A stretch of DNA of 64,000 nucleotides. It comes from JAFNGF01 sp964567045 (GTDB lineage: Bacteria; Planctomycetota; Phycisphaerae; Sedimentisphaerales; Anaerobacaceae). Numbering within the stretch: the stretch's first letter is position 1; each line of letters opens with the position of its first letter. The DNA lies in NCBI GenBank assembly GCA_964567045.1, contig CAZMLE010000015.1, forward strand, positions 3,183-67,182. Reading direction: 5' to 3'. Under the pieces are notes generated by a model, which worked only from the letters and a program-made list of their open reading frames with translations, did not search any database and was not told the DNA's origin. The position numbers and the translations under genes are program-made. Shown here in pieces: positions 23,687-32,462 of the stretch.

Positions 23687-25867
23687 ATGTCTGAATCAAA
23701 AACTTCATTTGGTAAGAATCTTCGAGGGTTTTTGTGGATTTGTATTTTTGCCGCGGTTGTTTATATAACTATCCGCAACATCCATGTTTTCGGCAACGTC
23801 CTTGTGGTGCTGCTCGGATTCGGAATGGTGGTTCTGGTTCATGAGTTCGGTCATTTCATGGTCGCTAAGCTATCGGATATCCACGTTGAGGCCTTTTCTA
23901 TTTTTATGCCTCCAATTCTACTCGGGCTGCGCAGGACGGAATCCGGCCTTCGGTTTCGGATACTGCCAAAATTCTTTCCCAAAGACAATGACGAGGCAGG
24001 CGAAGGGCAACTTTGCTTTACGGTCGGGAAAAAGGGCAAGGCAGGAGAGACCGAGTATCGCATCGGTCTTATTCCCTTCGGAGGTTTTGTCAAGCTTCTG
24101 GGCCAGGACGACACCAGCCCGGTTGAGGCCGGTGATGACCCGCGTTCGTTCTCCAACAAGCCGGTGAGCACCCGCGTGCCCGTTATCGCGGCGGGTGTTA
24201 TCTTCAACGTCGTTAGCGCCGTAATTATTTTTATGATAGTTTTTCTGATCGGCATAAAGTTGCCGCCCCCGGTTGTAGGGGCGGTAGTGCCGAATTCGCC
24301 GGCCGCCAAGGCGGGCCTGAAGCCGGGCGACGAGATTATCAAGATTGCCGGCAAGAGCAAGAACCTCGACTTTGGCAATATTTTAATAGCTGCAGCTTTG
24401 TCAAACCAGGGCCAAGAAATTGCGTTAAGAGTCAGGCACGAAAACGGCTCTGAAGATGATTTCAATCTTGTTGCTGAGCGGCTGCCGGGAGCACAGTTGA
24501 GAGATTTTGGCATCGACCCGCCCATGAGTCTGACTTTAGCAGAGGTTGCCGACGTTAACGATTTGCTCAAAAAAACAGGCTTGCTTCCGGGCGACCGGAT
24601 CATCTCTGTCAACGGCAGGCAAATACAATCTCACTGGCAGTTGGTTGAGCTTATTCAAGGCGCCCTTGCCCCGACCGCCGGGATCGGCGCCGAGCGTGCC
24701 GGCAAGTTAATCGAGACCGAGCTTGCGCTGGATTTGAGTCCCGCCGAAGGAGAAGTTAAGTCCGAGTCTGATCTTAGCCACGTTTGCTTTATGGTTCCGC
24801 GTTTGCGGATAGCGGCTGTTGCCGGGGCCGCGGACCAGGCGCCAGCAGGGTCTTTGTTGGAAAGGGTCAAAAGCAAACTGCTTGCCTTGTTTGGTAAAGC
24901 AGGCGCCGGCCCAGAAGATACGCCTGCGCAAACTGATCTGAAAAGCGGCGATATTATTGTGGCGATCGGCGGCGTGCAAAACCCTACCTATAGGGAGATG
25001 CGCGATGTCACTGTCGAGTACGAGGGCAAAAAGCTGCCCGTCCAGGTGCTGCGGGCGGCCGGCGATGGTGCGCAAGAGGTCCTTGGATTTGAGGTCGTGC
25101 CGAAGCGGCCGGCAGGTAGTGACAGGGTTATGATCGGCGTGGTAGTGGTGCTCGATGCGGAGCATCCGGTTGTCGCCAAGACCATAGCAGCAAAAGATGG
25201 TTCCTCCCCGTTTGCGTCGGGGTCTGAAATTCCTCGCGGAGCCGTGATAACTGCGGTTAATGGAGTAACAGTATCAAGTTTCTACGACATCATAAAAGAA
25301 ATCCGGCAATGTTCCGGCGGACAAATTACGATTGATCGCCTTGACCAAGAAACAGCAGGTGTGGCTGTCTTGAATGTGGATGCCGGCAGAGAGCTTATTA
25401 CTGTTGAATCTACCGCTACTGAATTCATTCCTTTCAATCGTATGGAGAGACTCTACCAGGCGAGTGGGCCGATCGACGCCATCGCGATGGGATACAGAAG
25501 GACCGTTATGTTTATTGCCCAGGCTTACGTGACACTTAAGCGCCTGGTTGGAGGGGCGGTCAGTCCGAAACATCTTATGGGCCCGGTGGGAATCATAGCA
25601 GTAAGCTACCACATTGTTGCCGAGCAGCCGCTGATTGATTACGTCTATCTTCTCGGCCTGATAAGCGCCGTAATTGCCGTATTTAATTTAGTGCCTTTGC
25701 CGCCATTGGATGGGGGGCTGATTGTGCTAATGCTGGTTGAGAAGGTTAAAGGCTCAGCCCTGAGTGAGCGGACCCAGGGCGTGATTGTTTATGCCGGCTG
25801 GGTCCTTATAGGAACGTTTCTTCTATACGTAACGTTTAACGATATCGTCAGAAGTTTTTTTAGCTGA
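23687..25867 (+). CDS. rseP: RIP metalloprotease RseP, expanded with extra PDZ domains
   Basis: Site-2 intramembrane zinc protease that cleaves anti-sigma factors or signal-peptide remnants. H52-E53-xx-H56 (VHEFGHF) lies in the first active-site helix and NLVPLPPLDGG near the C-terminus supplies the Asp ligand. It is 726 residues against about 420-450 in enterobacteria. The extra length contains three PDZ-like modules around residues 205-270 (AAKAGLKPGDEIIKI), 295-330 (LPGDRIISVNG) and 410-540. The C-terminal membrane block is normal. It follows dxr by 25 bases and precedes glyA by 11. Confidence 0.93.
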   Translation: MSESKTSFGKNLRGFLWICIFAAVVYITIRNIHVFGNVLVVLLGFGMVVLVHEFGHFMVAKLSDIHVEAFSIFMPPILLGLRRTESGLRFRILPKFFPKDNDEAGEGQLCFTVGKKGKAGETEYRIGLIPFGGFVKLLGQDDTSPVEAGDDPRSFSNKPVSTRVPVIAAGVIFNVVSAVIIFMIVFLIGIKLPPPVVGAVVPNSPAAKAGLKPGDEIIKIAGKSKNLDFGNILIAAALSNQGQEIALRVRHENGSEDDFNLVAERLPGAQLRDFGIDPPMSLTLAEVADVNDLLKKTGLLPGDRIISVNGRQIQSHWQLVELIQGALAPTAGIGAERAGKLIETELALDLSPAEGEVKSESDLSHVCFMVPRLRIAAVAGAADQAPAGSLLERVKSKLLALFGKAGAGPEDTPAQTDLKSGDIIVAIGGVQNPTYREMRDVTVEYEGKKLPVQVLRAAGDGAQEVLGFEVVPKRPAGSDRVMIGVVVVLDAEHPVVAKTIAAKDGSSPFASGSEIPRGAVITAVNGVTVSSFYDIIKEIRQCSGGQITIDRLDQETAGVAVLNVDAGRELITVESTATEFIPFNRMERLYQASGPIDAIAMGYRRTVMFIAQAYVTLKRLVGGAVSPKHLMGPVGIIAVSYHIVAEQPLIDYVYLLGLISAVIAVFNLVPLPPLDGGLIVLMLVEKVKGSALSERTQGVIVYAGWVLIGTFLLYVTFNDIVRSFFS

Positions 25868-25878
25868 CAGGATATTTC

Positions 25879-27231
25879 ATGATAAATTCGAAATTCCCGC
25901 CGGAGGCGGACGAGTATCACAAAACCATTTTTGACGCCCTCGAACAGGCGGACCCGGAGGTTTATCGGCTGATAACCAAAGAGTACGAAAGACTGCAAAA
26001 CACGCTGCAGCTTATCGCCGCCGAAAATCAATGCTCGCCGGCGGTCCTGGCGGCTCTGGGCTCGGTGATCCAGAATAAGACCACCGAAGGCTTTGTCGGC
26101 GCCAGGTTCCACGGGGGCTGCCAGGTTGTTGACCAGGTGGAAGAATTGGCCATCAAAAGGGCTAAAGACGCTTTTGGCGCCAAGTACGCCAATGTCCAGC
26201 CTCATTCCGGCACCGGCGCCAACCAAATCGTTCTGACCGCCCTTCTGCGAACAGGCGATAAGATACTAAGTCTCGGACTCGATCAGGGCGGGCACCTTTC
26301 ACATGGCGCAAGGGTCTCCTTCACCGGCAAATTCTTCAACGTGGAAAACTATTACGTTGATAAGGACACTTACCTTCTGGACTACGAGGCGATCAGGGAC
26401 AGAGCACGCAACGTCAAGCCAAAGCTGATTATATGTGGCGCAAGCGCGTACTGCCGAACGATAGATTTCAAAAAATTCAGAGAGATTGCAGATGAAGTTG
26501 GGGCGTATCTTTTGGCGGATATTTCACACATCGCGGGCCTGGTAATTGCCGGCGCCCATCCTTCGCCTGTGGATTGTGCACATTTTTCAACCACCAGTAC
26601 GTACAAGCCGGGCGGGCCGCGGGGCGGCCTGATAATAATGGGCAAAGACTACGACCAGAAAATAATGGTGGGCACAAAGTCTATTGCTTTATGGCAGCAC
26701 ATAGAAAAAACAACATTTCCCGGCGTGCAGGGAACGCCGTATCTGAATAACATCGCCGCCAAAGCGGTTTTCTTCAAAGAAACGCTTTGTGAAGAATACA
26801 GGCAAAGACAATTCAAAATCATAGAAAATGCCAAGGCGCTCGCCGCGAGCCTGCTGGAGCTGGGTCATGATGTAGTAACCGGCGGCACGGACAACCACAT
26901 GATCCTGGTAAACGTTGCTAATTTCCGCGCGGGCCTGACCGGCGTCATGGCACAAAAATGCCTCGAAGATTGCGGCATAGTCGTCAACATGAACCGGCTG
27001 CCCTATGACAAAAAAGGCCCTACGATTACCAGCGGCATCAGGCTGGGCACGCCAATCGTCACCAAAGACGGTATGGGGCCTGACCAAATGCACAGCATAG
27101 CGCTGCTAATAGATTCCGCGCTGCGGAAAGTGGAAATAATAAGTGACGCCGAATTCAGAATAGATGAATCCTTCAGGAACAAGACACTCGCCAGAGTAGA
27201 GGAATTGTGCAGCAAATTCCCAATGTGCTGA
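25879..27231 (+). CDS. glyA: serine hydroxymethyltransferase
   Basis: PLP enzyme that interconverts serine + THF and glycine + methylene-THF. Recognisable blocks are LIAAENQCSPAVLAALGS, ANVQPHSGTGANQIVL, ADISHIAGLVIAG and GIRLGTPIV. The PLP-Lys segment reads TSTYKPGGPRGG instead of the usual TTHKTLRGPRGG, placing Lys one residue nearer GPRGG. Similar wording occurs, as I recall, in a subgroup of planctomycete enzymes, so activity is likely. Length is 450, about 30 longer than E. coli. Confidence 0.93.
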   Translation: MINSKFPPEADEYHKTIFDALEQADPEVYRLITKEYERLQNTLQLIAAENQCSPAVLAALGSVIQNKTTEGFVGARFHGGCQVVDQVEELAIKRAKDAFGAKYANVQPHSGTGANQIVLTALLRTGDKILSLGLDQGGHLSHGARVSFTGKFFNVENYYVDKDTYLLDYEAIRDRARNVKPKLIICGASAYCRTIDFKKFREIADEVGAYLLADISHIAGLVIAGAHPSPVDCAHFSTTSTYKPGGPRGGLIIMGKDYDQKIMVGTKSIALWQHIEKTTFPGVQGTPYLNNIAAKAVFFKETLCEEYRQRQFKIIENAKALAASLLELGHDVVTGGTDNHMILVNVANFRAGLTGVMAQKCLEDCGIVVNMNRLPYDKKGPTITSGIRLGTPIVTKDGMGPDQMHSIALLIDSALRKVEIISDAEFRIDESFRNKTLARVEELCSKFPMC

Positions 27232-27262
27232 GCAGGAAAAATCCTAAACCCTAAACAAAGTG

Positions 27263-30200
27263 TCACTGCCCATCCGGCCGCGGACAGTTGTTCGCTAACT
27301 GGTCGTCACGCTTTTTCCAGTTAGTTATCAGCATAGCCAAATCATTAGTGAACACGCGATACCTCTGGAAAACTTGGGCCTTGTGGTCGATATCAGCACA
27401 AGGATCGGCAGTGTCGATTTCCTTCTTCCAGTTTTTGATAATCAGAGCCAAATCATCCGTGAACACTCGATAGTTGGTGAAAGTCTGGGTCCTGCCTGAA
27501 GCATCACCGTCGCACTGATAGTGGCTGCCATCGGATGGCGAAGCGCACCAGCAGCTTGGGTCTGCGCCGACAGCAGCATACTCCAGAAAATCGGCATACT
27601 GCTGGGCGTACTGCGGCGTGTCTGGAAAGCAGTTCTTACGGACAAGTAATCTGACTTGTACAGTTTGGGGACTATTCATCGCTGGCGAACCCGAAACTGT
27701 CAGCGTGCAATTATATTGGTCTGCAGAGAGGCCCGCCGTATTCACTCGAAGCCAGGCGGTGTTTCCCTCGCCTTTTGAGCTGCCGGACTTTGGGTGCACT
27801 TGCAGCCAATCACAGTCGTAGCTGATTTGCCAATTTAGAGTTGCTGCTCCTGAATTTCGTATAATGAGAATTTGGCTATCCGGGTCTGGGGAACCTATCG
27901 TGGTCTCGAATTGAAACCACCAGAATGAAAGTTCGATTGCAGGCTGGGCTTCATAGGCTCCCATATCAATGGCCTTGCCTACCAGTCGTGGTTTGCCGCT
28001 GAAGTCTGTTTCGTTAGGCTGTGGTGAGTACTGCGGGTCGCCGGCATCAATGCATGGTGAATCGGGCAACAGTTCGCAATAGGACCGAGCCGGATAGAGT
28101 CGCCGGATTTCCTCAGGCGATAAAGCCCGGTCCCAGACCGCAACTTCATCTATTACGCCGTTGAAAAACCCGTTGTCTCTTCGGAAATACCTGTGTCTGC
28201 CAATATCAACATAATCCACCGAAGTGACATAATCACCCTTCTGGTTATTTGCGGCTCTACTTACTTCGAGTCCATCTATATATAAGATAAAATCACTCGT
28301 ATTAACAGTCATGGCATAATGATGCCATTCGTTATAATCTTTCTTCGGGTGGGTAAGTTCCTGCAAAACGCCGGCGCTACTTTGAATTCCGGCAAATGCG
28401 TAGGGCGAATCGCGCAGCCGTTCCGTCGCTAAAACGATAATACTGCGGGAAGCAGGTGTGGCATCATCATCTCTCTGAGAGAATATCATGTTTGTATTAT
28501 TTCTGCCTCCTCCCAGAGCACGATGATTAGCCCAGGCTGAAACTGTAAACTCTGTTGAAGTTACTGCGTTGCCTGAGAGAGATACATAGTCATCGACGCC
28601 ATCAAAGCTCAGAGCGCCGCCGAGCCAGCCGGTTGTCCGTTGCGCCCCACGGATAGTTCCGTGATTGCCACCGACCGAATCGTATGCTATGTCGCCTTGC
28701 TGTTCGTCAAACTTCCAGTGGGCAAGCAAGCCTTCCGGTAGCCCAGCAAAACGCGGGTCGGCGTTAATGTTACCTTCTCCGGGCCAGCCGCCCTGCACAT
28801 CACTGTAGGTTACCGTAATTGTGAAATTATCGCCGAACCAAATTTCATTGCCGCCGTTCCAAAGAATCGAGTTGAGCAAGGTAACCTTGCCCTTACCGGA
28901 ACCGGACTTGCAGGCTAATGTTGCGCCCTCTGCCGCTTTGTTCCCGATAAAGGTGCAGTTTGCAATAAATACGTTAGCATCAGAGTAAGCCAGTATTGCT
29001 GCACCCTGCGTAGCCGCGTTTTCACTGAAGAGGCTGTTCGTAATCACAATAGAGGCATATTCGCAGAAGATGGCTCCGCCCGATGTGGCGGAGTTTCGTG
29101 TGAATGTGCATCTGACTAAGGTTGGGCCGGACCCCGGCTCACAAAAGAATGCGCCGCCCCAGGTTGCTGAGTTTTCGTCGAAGGTGCAGTCGGTTAGCGT
29201 TGGTTTGCCAGAGGCAGCGAACATGCCGCCGCCGGGCGCAGCGGCGGAGTTTCGGCTGAAGGTGCACTTGATCAAATGGGGGCTGCTGTCGGTACAGCAG
29301 ACGCCGCCACCCTGACCTGCCTGACCGTTGGTGACTGTAAATCCATTCAATGTACAATCAGGACCTTCACCGCTCTTGAAGGTCACAACCGAGCCTTTCT
29401 GGCCGCCATCAATAATTGTTGCAGCTACTACGTTGGGATTGTTGGAGTCTGTGCTCGTTAGGGTGATATTCTTGCCCGTGAAATTGATATTTTCGAGGTA
29501 CGTGCCGGGATATACTGTGACCTTGTCGCCATTTTGCGCTGAATCGATGCCCTTCTGGATGGTCGCAAAAGCAGCCGATGGACTCAGACCATCATTATTA
29601 TCGTGCCCTTTGACTGCATCGACATAGTAGTCACGGCGAGCAGCGATATAGTACGAAACGTAAATGTCCCGCGACGACCTGTCTTCTCCCAATTGCCTCA
29701 TAAAGTACAGGGCCGTGCCGTCGCTGGAAATGCAGGGATGGTATGTGTGTCCGCCAGGCGTATCAAAAAACGCCAGATGCTCGACATTTACGAACGGTTC
29801 GATCAAAGAGAGGCGGCTCGCCCTGAATAACTGCGAAGTATTTCCATCATTGCGACTGGACGCAAAATACAAGATAAGGCCGTCGGGCGAAGCCGAAGGA
29901 GCTTGATCCATAAAGGGCGAGCTAATTGCCGCACAGGTTGTCACACCACTATCAAAAGGCGAATTTCTATCAGCTCTGGCAGCTATCCAGATGTCCCATT
30001 CTTGGTGGCCGGCGGTGACGCCGTATGCCCCGAAGAAAACAGTCAGCTCATCGGCTGTCAGTTTCGGCATTACAACACGATCGCTGAGCATATTTAATTC
30101 GGCGATATCTGCACCTTTTGGCCAGAGGTCATTAACCGAAGCCCGCTTGCTGACCGCAAGTGCAAATCTGCCGCCATGCTCTTTGTGATAGTACATCCGC

Positions 30201-30574
30201 AGATTGTCGGGCGAAACCCAGGGACAAAGAATGTGCGTGTCGGGTTCATTCAGCTCGCTTATTTCTGCTATGGAGGTAAATGGCCCGGATGGTTTATCTC
30301 GTCTGGCTTGATATATTCGGCCATAGTAGAAACTGTCGGTACGCACTCTTGAAAAGTAAAGACTTAATCCGTCAAATGAGATAAATGGCGCCCACTCTTC
30401 GTATTCGGTATTGACCTCAGTTACCGGCGCCGGAGTCGTCCACTGCTGCTGGTCAAGCACCTGTACGGCCCAGGTAGAGCCATACGAAGCCAGAATCGCC
30501 GGAATCGTCACAAAAAGCAGATTCATCCTTCGCAGTAGCCCTGCTACGGAGAATAGATTAGTCCGCAGGTTCAT
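27263..30574 (-). CDS. giant secreted multidomain protein (TolB-like, beta-helix, LamG, BACON-like)
   Basis: I start at the ATG of MNLRTNLFSVAG, which has GGAGGT upstream; the frame is open 101 codons further but without a signal. The 1103-residue protein has an N-terminal hydrophobic signal, WD40/PD40-like repeats (about 40-310: FISFDGLSLYFSR, ASPDGLILYFASS, ISSDGTALYFMR), and a right-handed beta-helix (about 320-590: YYVDAVKGHDNNDGLSPSAA, then GGVCCTDSSPHLIKCTF). A LamG domain follows (about 610-830), then a BACON/Ig-like domain (about 860-960). The C-terminus repeats the motif YRVFT-DLA-I-NWKK twice, each preceded by CDGDASG or CADIDHK. This is dockerin-like and very typical of planctomycete exported proteins. 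It probably binds extracellular polysaccharide. Confidence 0.85.
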   Translation of the reverse strand: MNLRTNLFSVAGLLRRMNLLFVTIPAILASYGSTWAVQVLDQQQWTTPAPVTEVNTEYEEWAPFISFDGLSLYFSRVRTDSFYYGRIYQARRDKPSGPFTSIAEISELNEPDTHILCPWVSPDNLRMYYHKEHGGRFALAVSKRASVNDLWPKGADIAELNMLSDRVVMPKLTADELTVFFGAYGVTAGHQEWDIWIAARADRNSPFDSGVTTCAAISSPFMDQAPSASPDGLILYFASSRNDGNTSQLFRASRLSLIEPFVNVEHLAFFDTPGGHTYHPCISSDGTALYFMRQLGEDRSSRDIYVSYYIAARRDYYVDAVKGHDNNDGLSPSAAFATIQKGIDSAQNGDKVTVYPGTYLENINFTGKNITLTSTDSNNPNVVAATIIDGGQKGSVVTFKSGEGPDCTLNGFTVTNGQAGQGGGVCCTDSSPHLIKCTFSRNSAAAPGGGMFAASGKPTLTDCTFDENSATWGGAFFCEPGSGPTLVRCTFTRNSATSGGAIFCEYASIVITNSLFSENAATQGAAILAYSDANVFIANCTFIGNKAAEGATLACKSGSGKGKVTLLNSILWNGGNEIWFGDNFTITVTYSDVQGGWPGEGNINADPRFAGLPEGLLAHWKFDEQQGDIAYDSVGGNHGTIRGAQRTTGWLGGALSFDGVDDYVSLSGNAVTSTEFTVSAWANHRALGGGRNNTNMIFSQRDDDATPASRSIIVLATERLRDSPYAFAGIQSSAGVLQELTHPKKDYNEWHHYAMTVNTSDFILYIDGLEVSRAANNQKGDYVTSVDYVDIGRHRYFRRDNGFFNGVIDEVAVWDRALSPEEIRRLYPARSYCELLPDSPCIDAGDPQYSPQPNETDFSGKPRLVGKAIDMGAYEAQPAIELSFWWFQFETTIGSPDPDSQILIIRNSGAATLNWQISYDCDWLQVHPKSGSSKGEGNTAWLRVNTAGLSADQYNCTLTVSGSPAMNSPQTVQVRLLVRKNCFPDTPQYAQQYADFLEYAAVGADPSCWCASPSDGSHYQCDGDASGRTQTFTNYRVFTDDLALIIKNWKKEIDTADPCADIDHKAQVFQRYRVFTNDLAMLITNWKKRDDQLANNCPRPDGQ

Positions 30575-30688
30575 AATTCCTACCTCCTTCAAAGCTGTCC
30601 TATTATACAATGTACAAGGGCGTTTTTCAACCAATAGCGATATTTTCAGGCTTTCTTTGACTTCACAAATGATGTATAAGCATGCTTT

Positions 30689-32356
30689 ATGAAAAGGCGA
30701 AAGGGTGTACATCCGCCGAGGCTCAGCCCGACTACTGCCGCCGCTTCTTCGGCCAAATGGCGGTATCTGCCGGTTATCGTTCTTGTAGCTCTGGCCATTT
30801 TCATTGCTGTCTTGCGGCTGCACACTTATAATGAGCCTTTTGAGAGGGATATTACCAGCCACGCGGTGATCGCTCACGAAATGCTCGCCGGGCGTCAGTT
30901 GTACTGCGACCTCTGGGACAGCAAGCCGCCCGCTATCTTTGTGACCTACGCATTGGCGGATGCCCTGGTCGGCTACGGCCCGGGCGAGGTCTATTTCATC
31001 GGCGTCGTAGCGGCAATAATAACGTTGTTGGGCTGCTACCGGGCGGGCTCGACACTTGGCGGCACGAGCGGCGGCCTGTGGGCCGCAGCCTTCTGGGCTG
31101 TTGTCTGCAACGACCTGTGGCTCTGGGCCAATCAGCCTAATATCGAAGTGCCGATGAACGCCTGCCTTGTTTGGGCTTTTGCCCTTATGATCCGCGCAGA
31201 TAAGAAGAAACTGCAGTTGGGGCGCTGGCTGGCTATCGGCGGGCTTTTCTCTCTGGCTACTCTATATAAAACCGTCGCCGTCACTTTTCCCGCTTTTCTG
31301 GCATTTTTTTATTTATTAACTTGCCTTCGCAATCGCCAAAGGCTGAGGCTGGCATTCGTGCAGGTTTGCATCATTGCGGCGGTGGGTGTAGCGGCTTGGG
31401 CTGCGGTTTTCGCGTATTTCGCTGCCACCGGACGTTTGGGCATTTTCTACGATACGATTTTCAAATATGCCGGCTACTATGCGCAGAGCAGGGGCGGCAA
31501 TTTTCTCACCAACATTCTCGCGGGACTGAAATACCAATTTTTTGCCCGAGCAATGAAAAGTACGCCCGTGCTCATTGTTCTTGCGGCTGCGGGAGCAATA
31601 TATGGATTGGTTAGGCCCCGCGTGGCACGGGCTTCCAGCCCGTGGCGCCACGGCCAGGATGGCTGTGCCACAGAACCCTGGCTGCTGCTAATTGGGTTTC
31701 TCATCGCGGCGTACTTTGCGGTAGCCCTTCCAGGCAGATACTATAACCACTACTATCAACTCTGGCTTGTCCCGTTGGTTGTGGGCGCCGGCTGGGCAGT
31801 CTCAACAAAAAACTTAAAACTTAAAACTCAAAACTCAAAACTCAAAATAGCAGCGGGTGCGCTGGGGCTGATTATTTTGCTATGTTTTGTCCTGCCTGAA
31901 TACAGGTTTTCTGCGGATGAATGGTCGTCAAAAAAACAAGGTCCGCAGTATATCATTGCCAAAACAGTCACCAAGGAACTTGATGCACTACTTGCACCAG
32001 AAGAGAAAATTTATGTGCTGGGTATAGACCCTGGTTTTTATTTCTGGTCTGGCAGGCGACCGCCGACCGGCGTGATATGGTCAACCGACCTGGCAAACAA
32101 TCCCTTGGCCGAGGAACACACCAAACGGGCTCTGGCGGATCTGGAGCGGGAAAAACCAGAAGTGGTCGTAAGTATGGTCTTTGCACAAGTACCACCTAAT
32201 CATCCGGTCGTGCTGTGGGCGGACAAACAATACAAGCCTCTACCTGGCAATCCGGACCGAGGCGCCATAGGTAATCAACCTTTTTTGCGTATATTTATTC
32301 GCCGCGATGGTAAATTGGCAGCGCGATTGGCCAAACCTGCGGTAAAACCGCCATAG
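30689..32356 (+). CDS. GT39/ArnT-like membrane glycosyltransferase
   Basis: The 555-residue polytopic protein has 10-12 helices. The family signature is in the first periplasmic loop: YNEPFERDITSHAVIAHEML, then ELLCDLWDSKPP-like wording (CDLWDSKPPAIF). The acidic ED/RD motif near residue 53 is the expected catalytic site. Such enzymes transfer a sugar from a polyprenyl-phosphate donor to lipid or protein at the outer face of the membrane. Two in-frame repeats disrupt the text: VARASSPWRHGQDGCATEP between helices and NLKLKTQNSKLK in a later loop. It probably works with the glycan cluster at 34-41 kb. Confidence 0.82.
   Translation: MKRRKGVHPPRLSPTTAAASSAKWRYLPVIVLVALAIFIAVLRLHTYNEPFERDITSHAVIAHEMLAGRQLYCDLWDSKPPAIFVTYALADALVGYGPGEVYFIGVVAAIITLLGCYRAGSTLGGTSGGLWAAAFWAVVCNDLWLWANQPNIEVPMNACLVWAFALMIRADKKKLQLGRWLAIGGLFSLATLYKTVAVTFPAFLAFFYLLTCLRNRQRLRLAFVQVCIIAAVGVAAWAAVFAYFAATGRLGIFYDTIFKYAGYYAQSRGGNFLTNILAGLKYQFFARAMKSTPVLIVLAAAGAIYGLVRPRVARASSPWRHGQDGCATEPWLLLIGFLIAAYFAVALPGRYYNHYYQLWLVPLVVGAGWAVSTKNLKLKTQNSKLKIAAGALGLIILLCFVLPEYRFSADEWSSKKQGPQYIIAKTVTKELDALLAPEEKIYVLGIDPGFYFWSGRRPPTGVIWSTDLANNPLAEEHTKRALADLEREKPEVVVSMVFAQVPPNHPVVLWADKQYKPLPGNPDRGAIGNQPFLRIFIRRDGKLAARLAKPAVKPP
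31622..31671 (+). repeat. in-frame double palindrome inside the first GT39 gene
   Basis: GTGGCACGGGCTTCCAGCCC and GTGGCGCCACGGCCAGGAT follow each other, with outer arms GTGGCAC and GTGCCAC. It is a dispersed-repeat type. It keeps the reading frame and adds about 17 residues in a loop between membrane helices. Confidence 0.75.
31808..31848 (+). repeat. in-frame A/T simple repeat inside the first GT39 gene
   Basis: Units AACTTAAAA and AACTCAAAA recur five times and encode NLKLKTQNSKLK. The same type of word (AAATTTGAAATTTG) is found at the start of the SagB/DJ-1 gene. Confidence 0.75.
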
Positions 32357-32363
32357 AACCGTG

Positions 32364-32386
32364 GCCGTCGCCGTGCCGGCGACGGC
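32364..32386. repeat. GCCGTCGCC-family palindrome, best copy
   Basis: GCCGTCGCC-GTGCC-GGCGACGGC, a nine-base-pair stem followed by TAA. It lies between the two GT39 genes and could end transcription of the first. Confidence 0.85.
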
Positions 32387-32402
32387 TAAACAAGATATTT
32401 AG

Positions 32403-32446
32403 CCCCGCAATCCTTCGTCCTGGCTCAGGACAGGTTTATTGCGGGG
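32403..32446. repeat. intergenic hairpin between the two GT39 genes
   Basis: CCCCGCAAT at 32403-32411 pairs with ATTGCGGGG at 32438-32446. The loop holds CCTGGCTCAGG, itself a small hairpin. The 3' arm lies just ahead of the ribosome binding site at about 32452, so it may affect translation of the next gene. Confidence 0.6.
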
Positions 32447-32462
32447 TTCAAGGGAAACCGGT

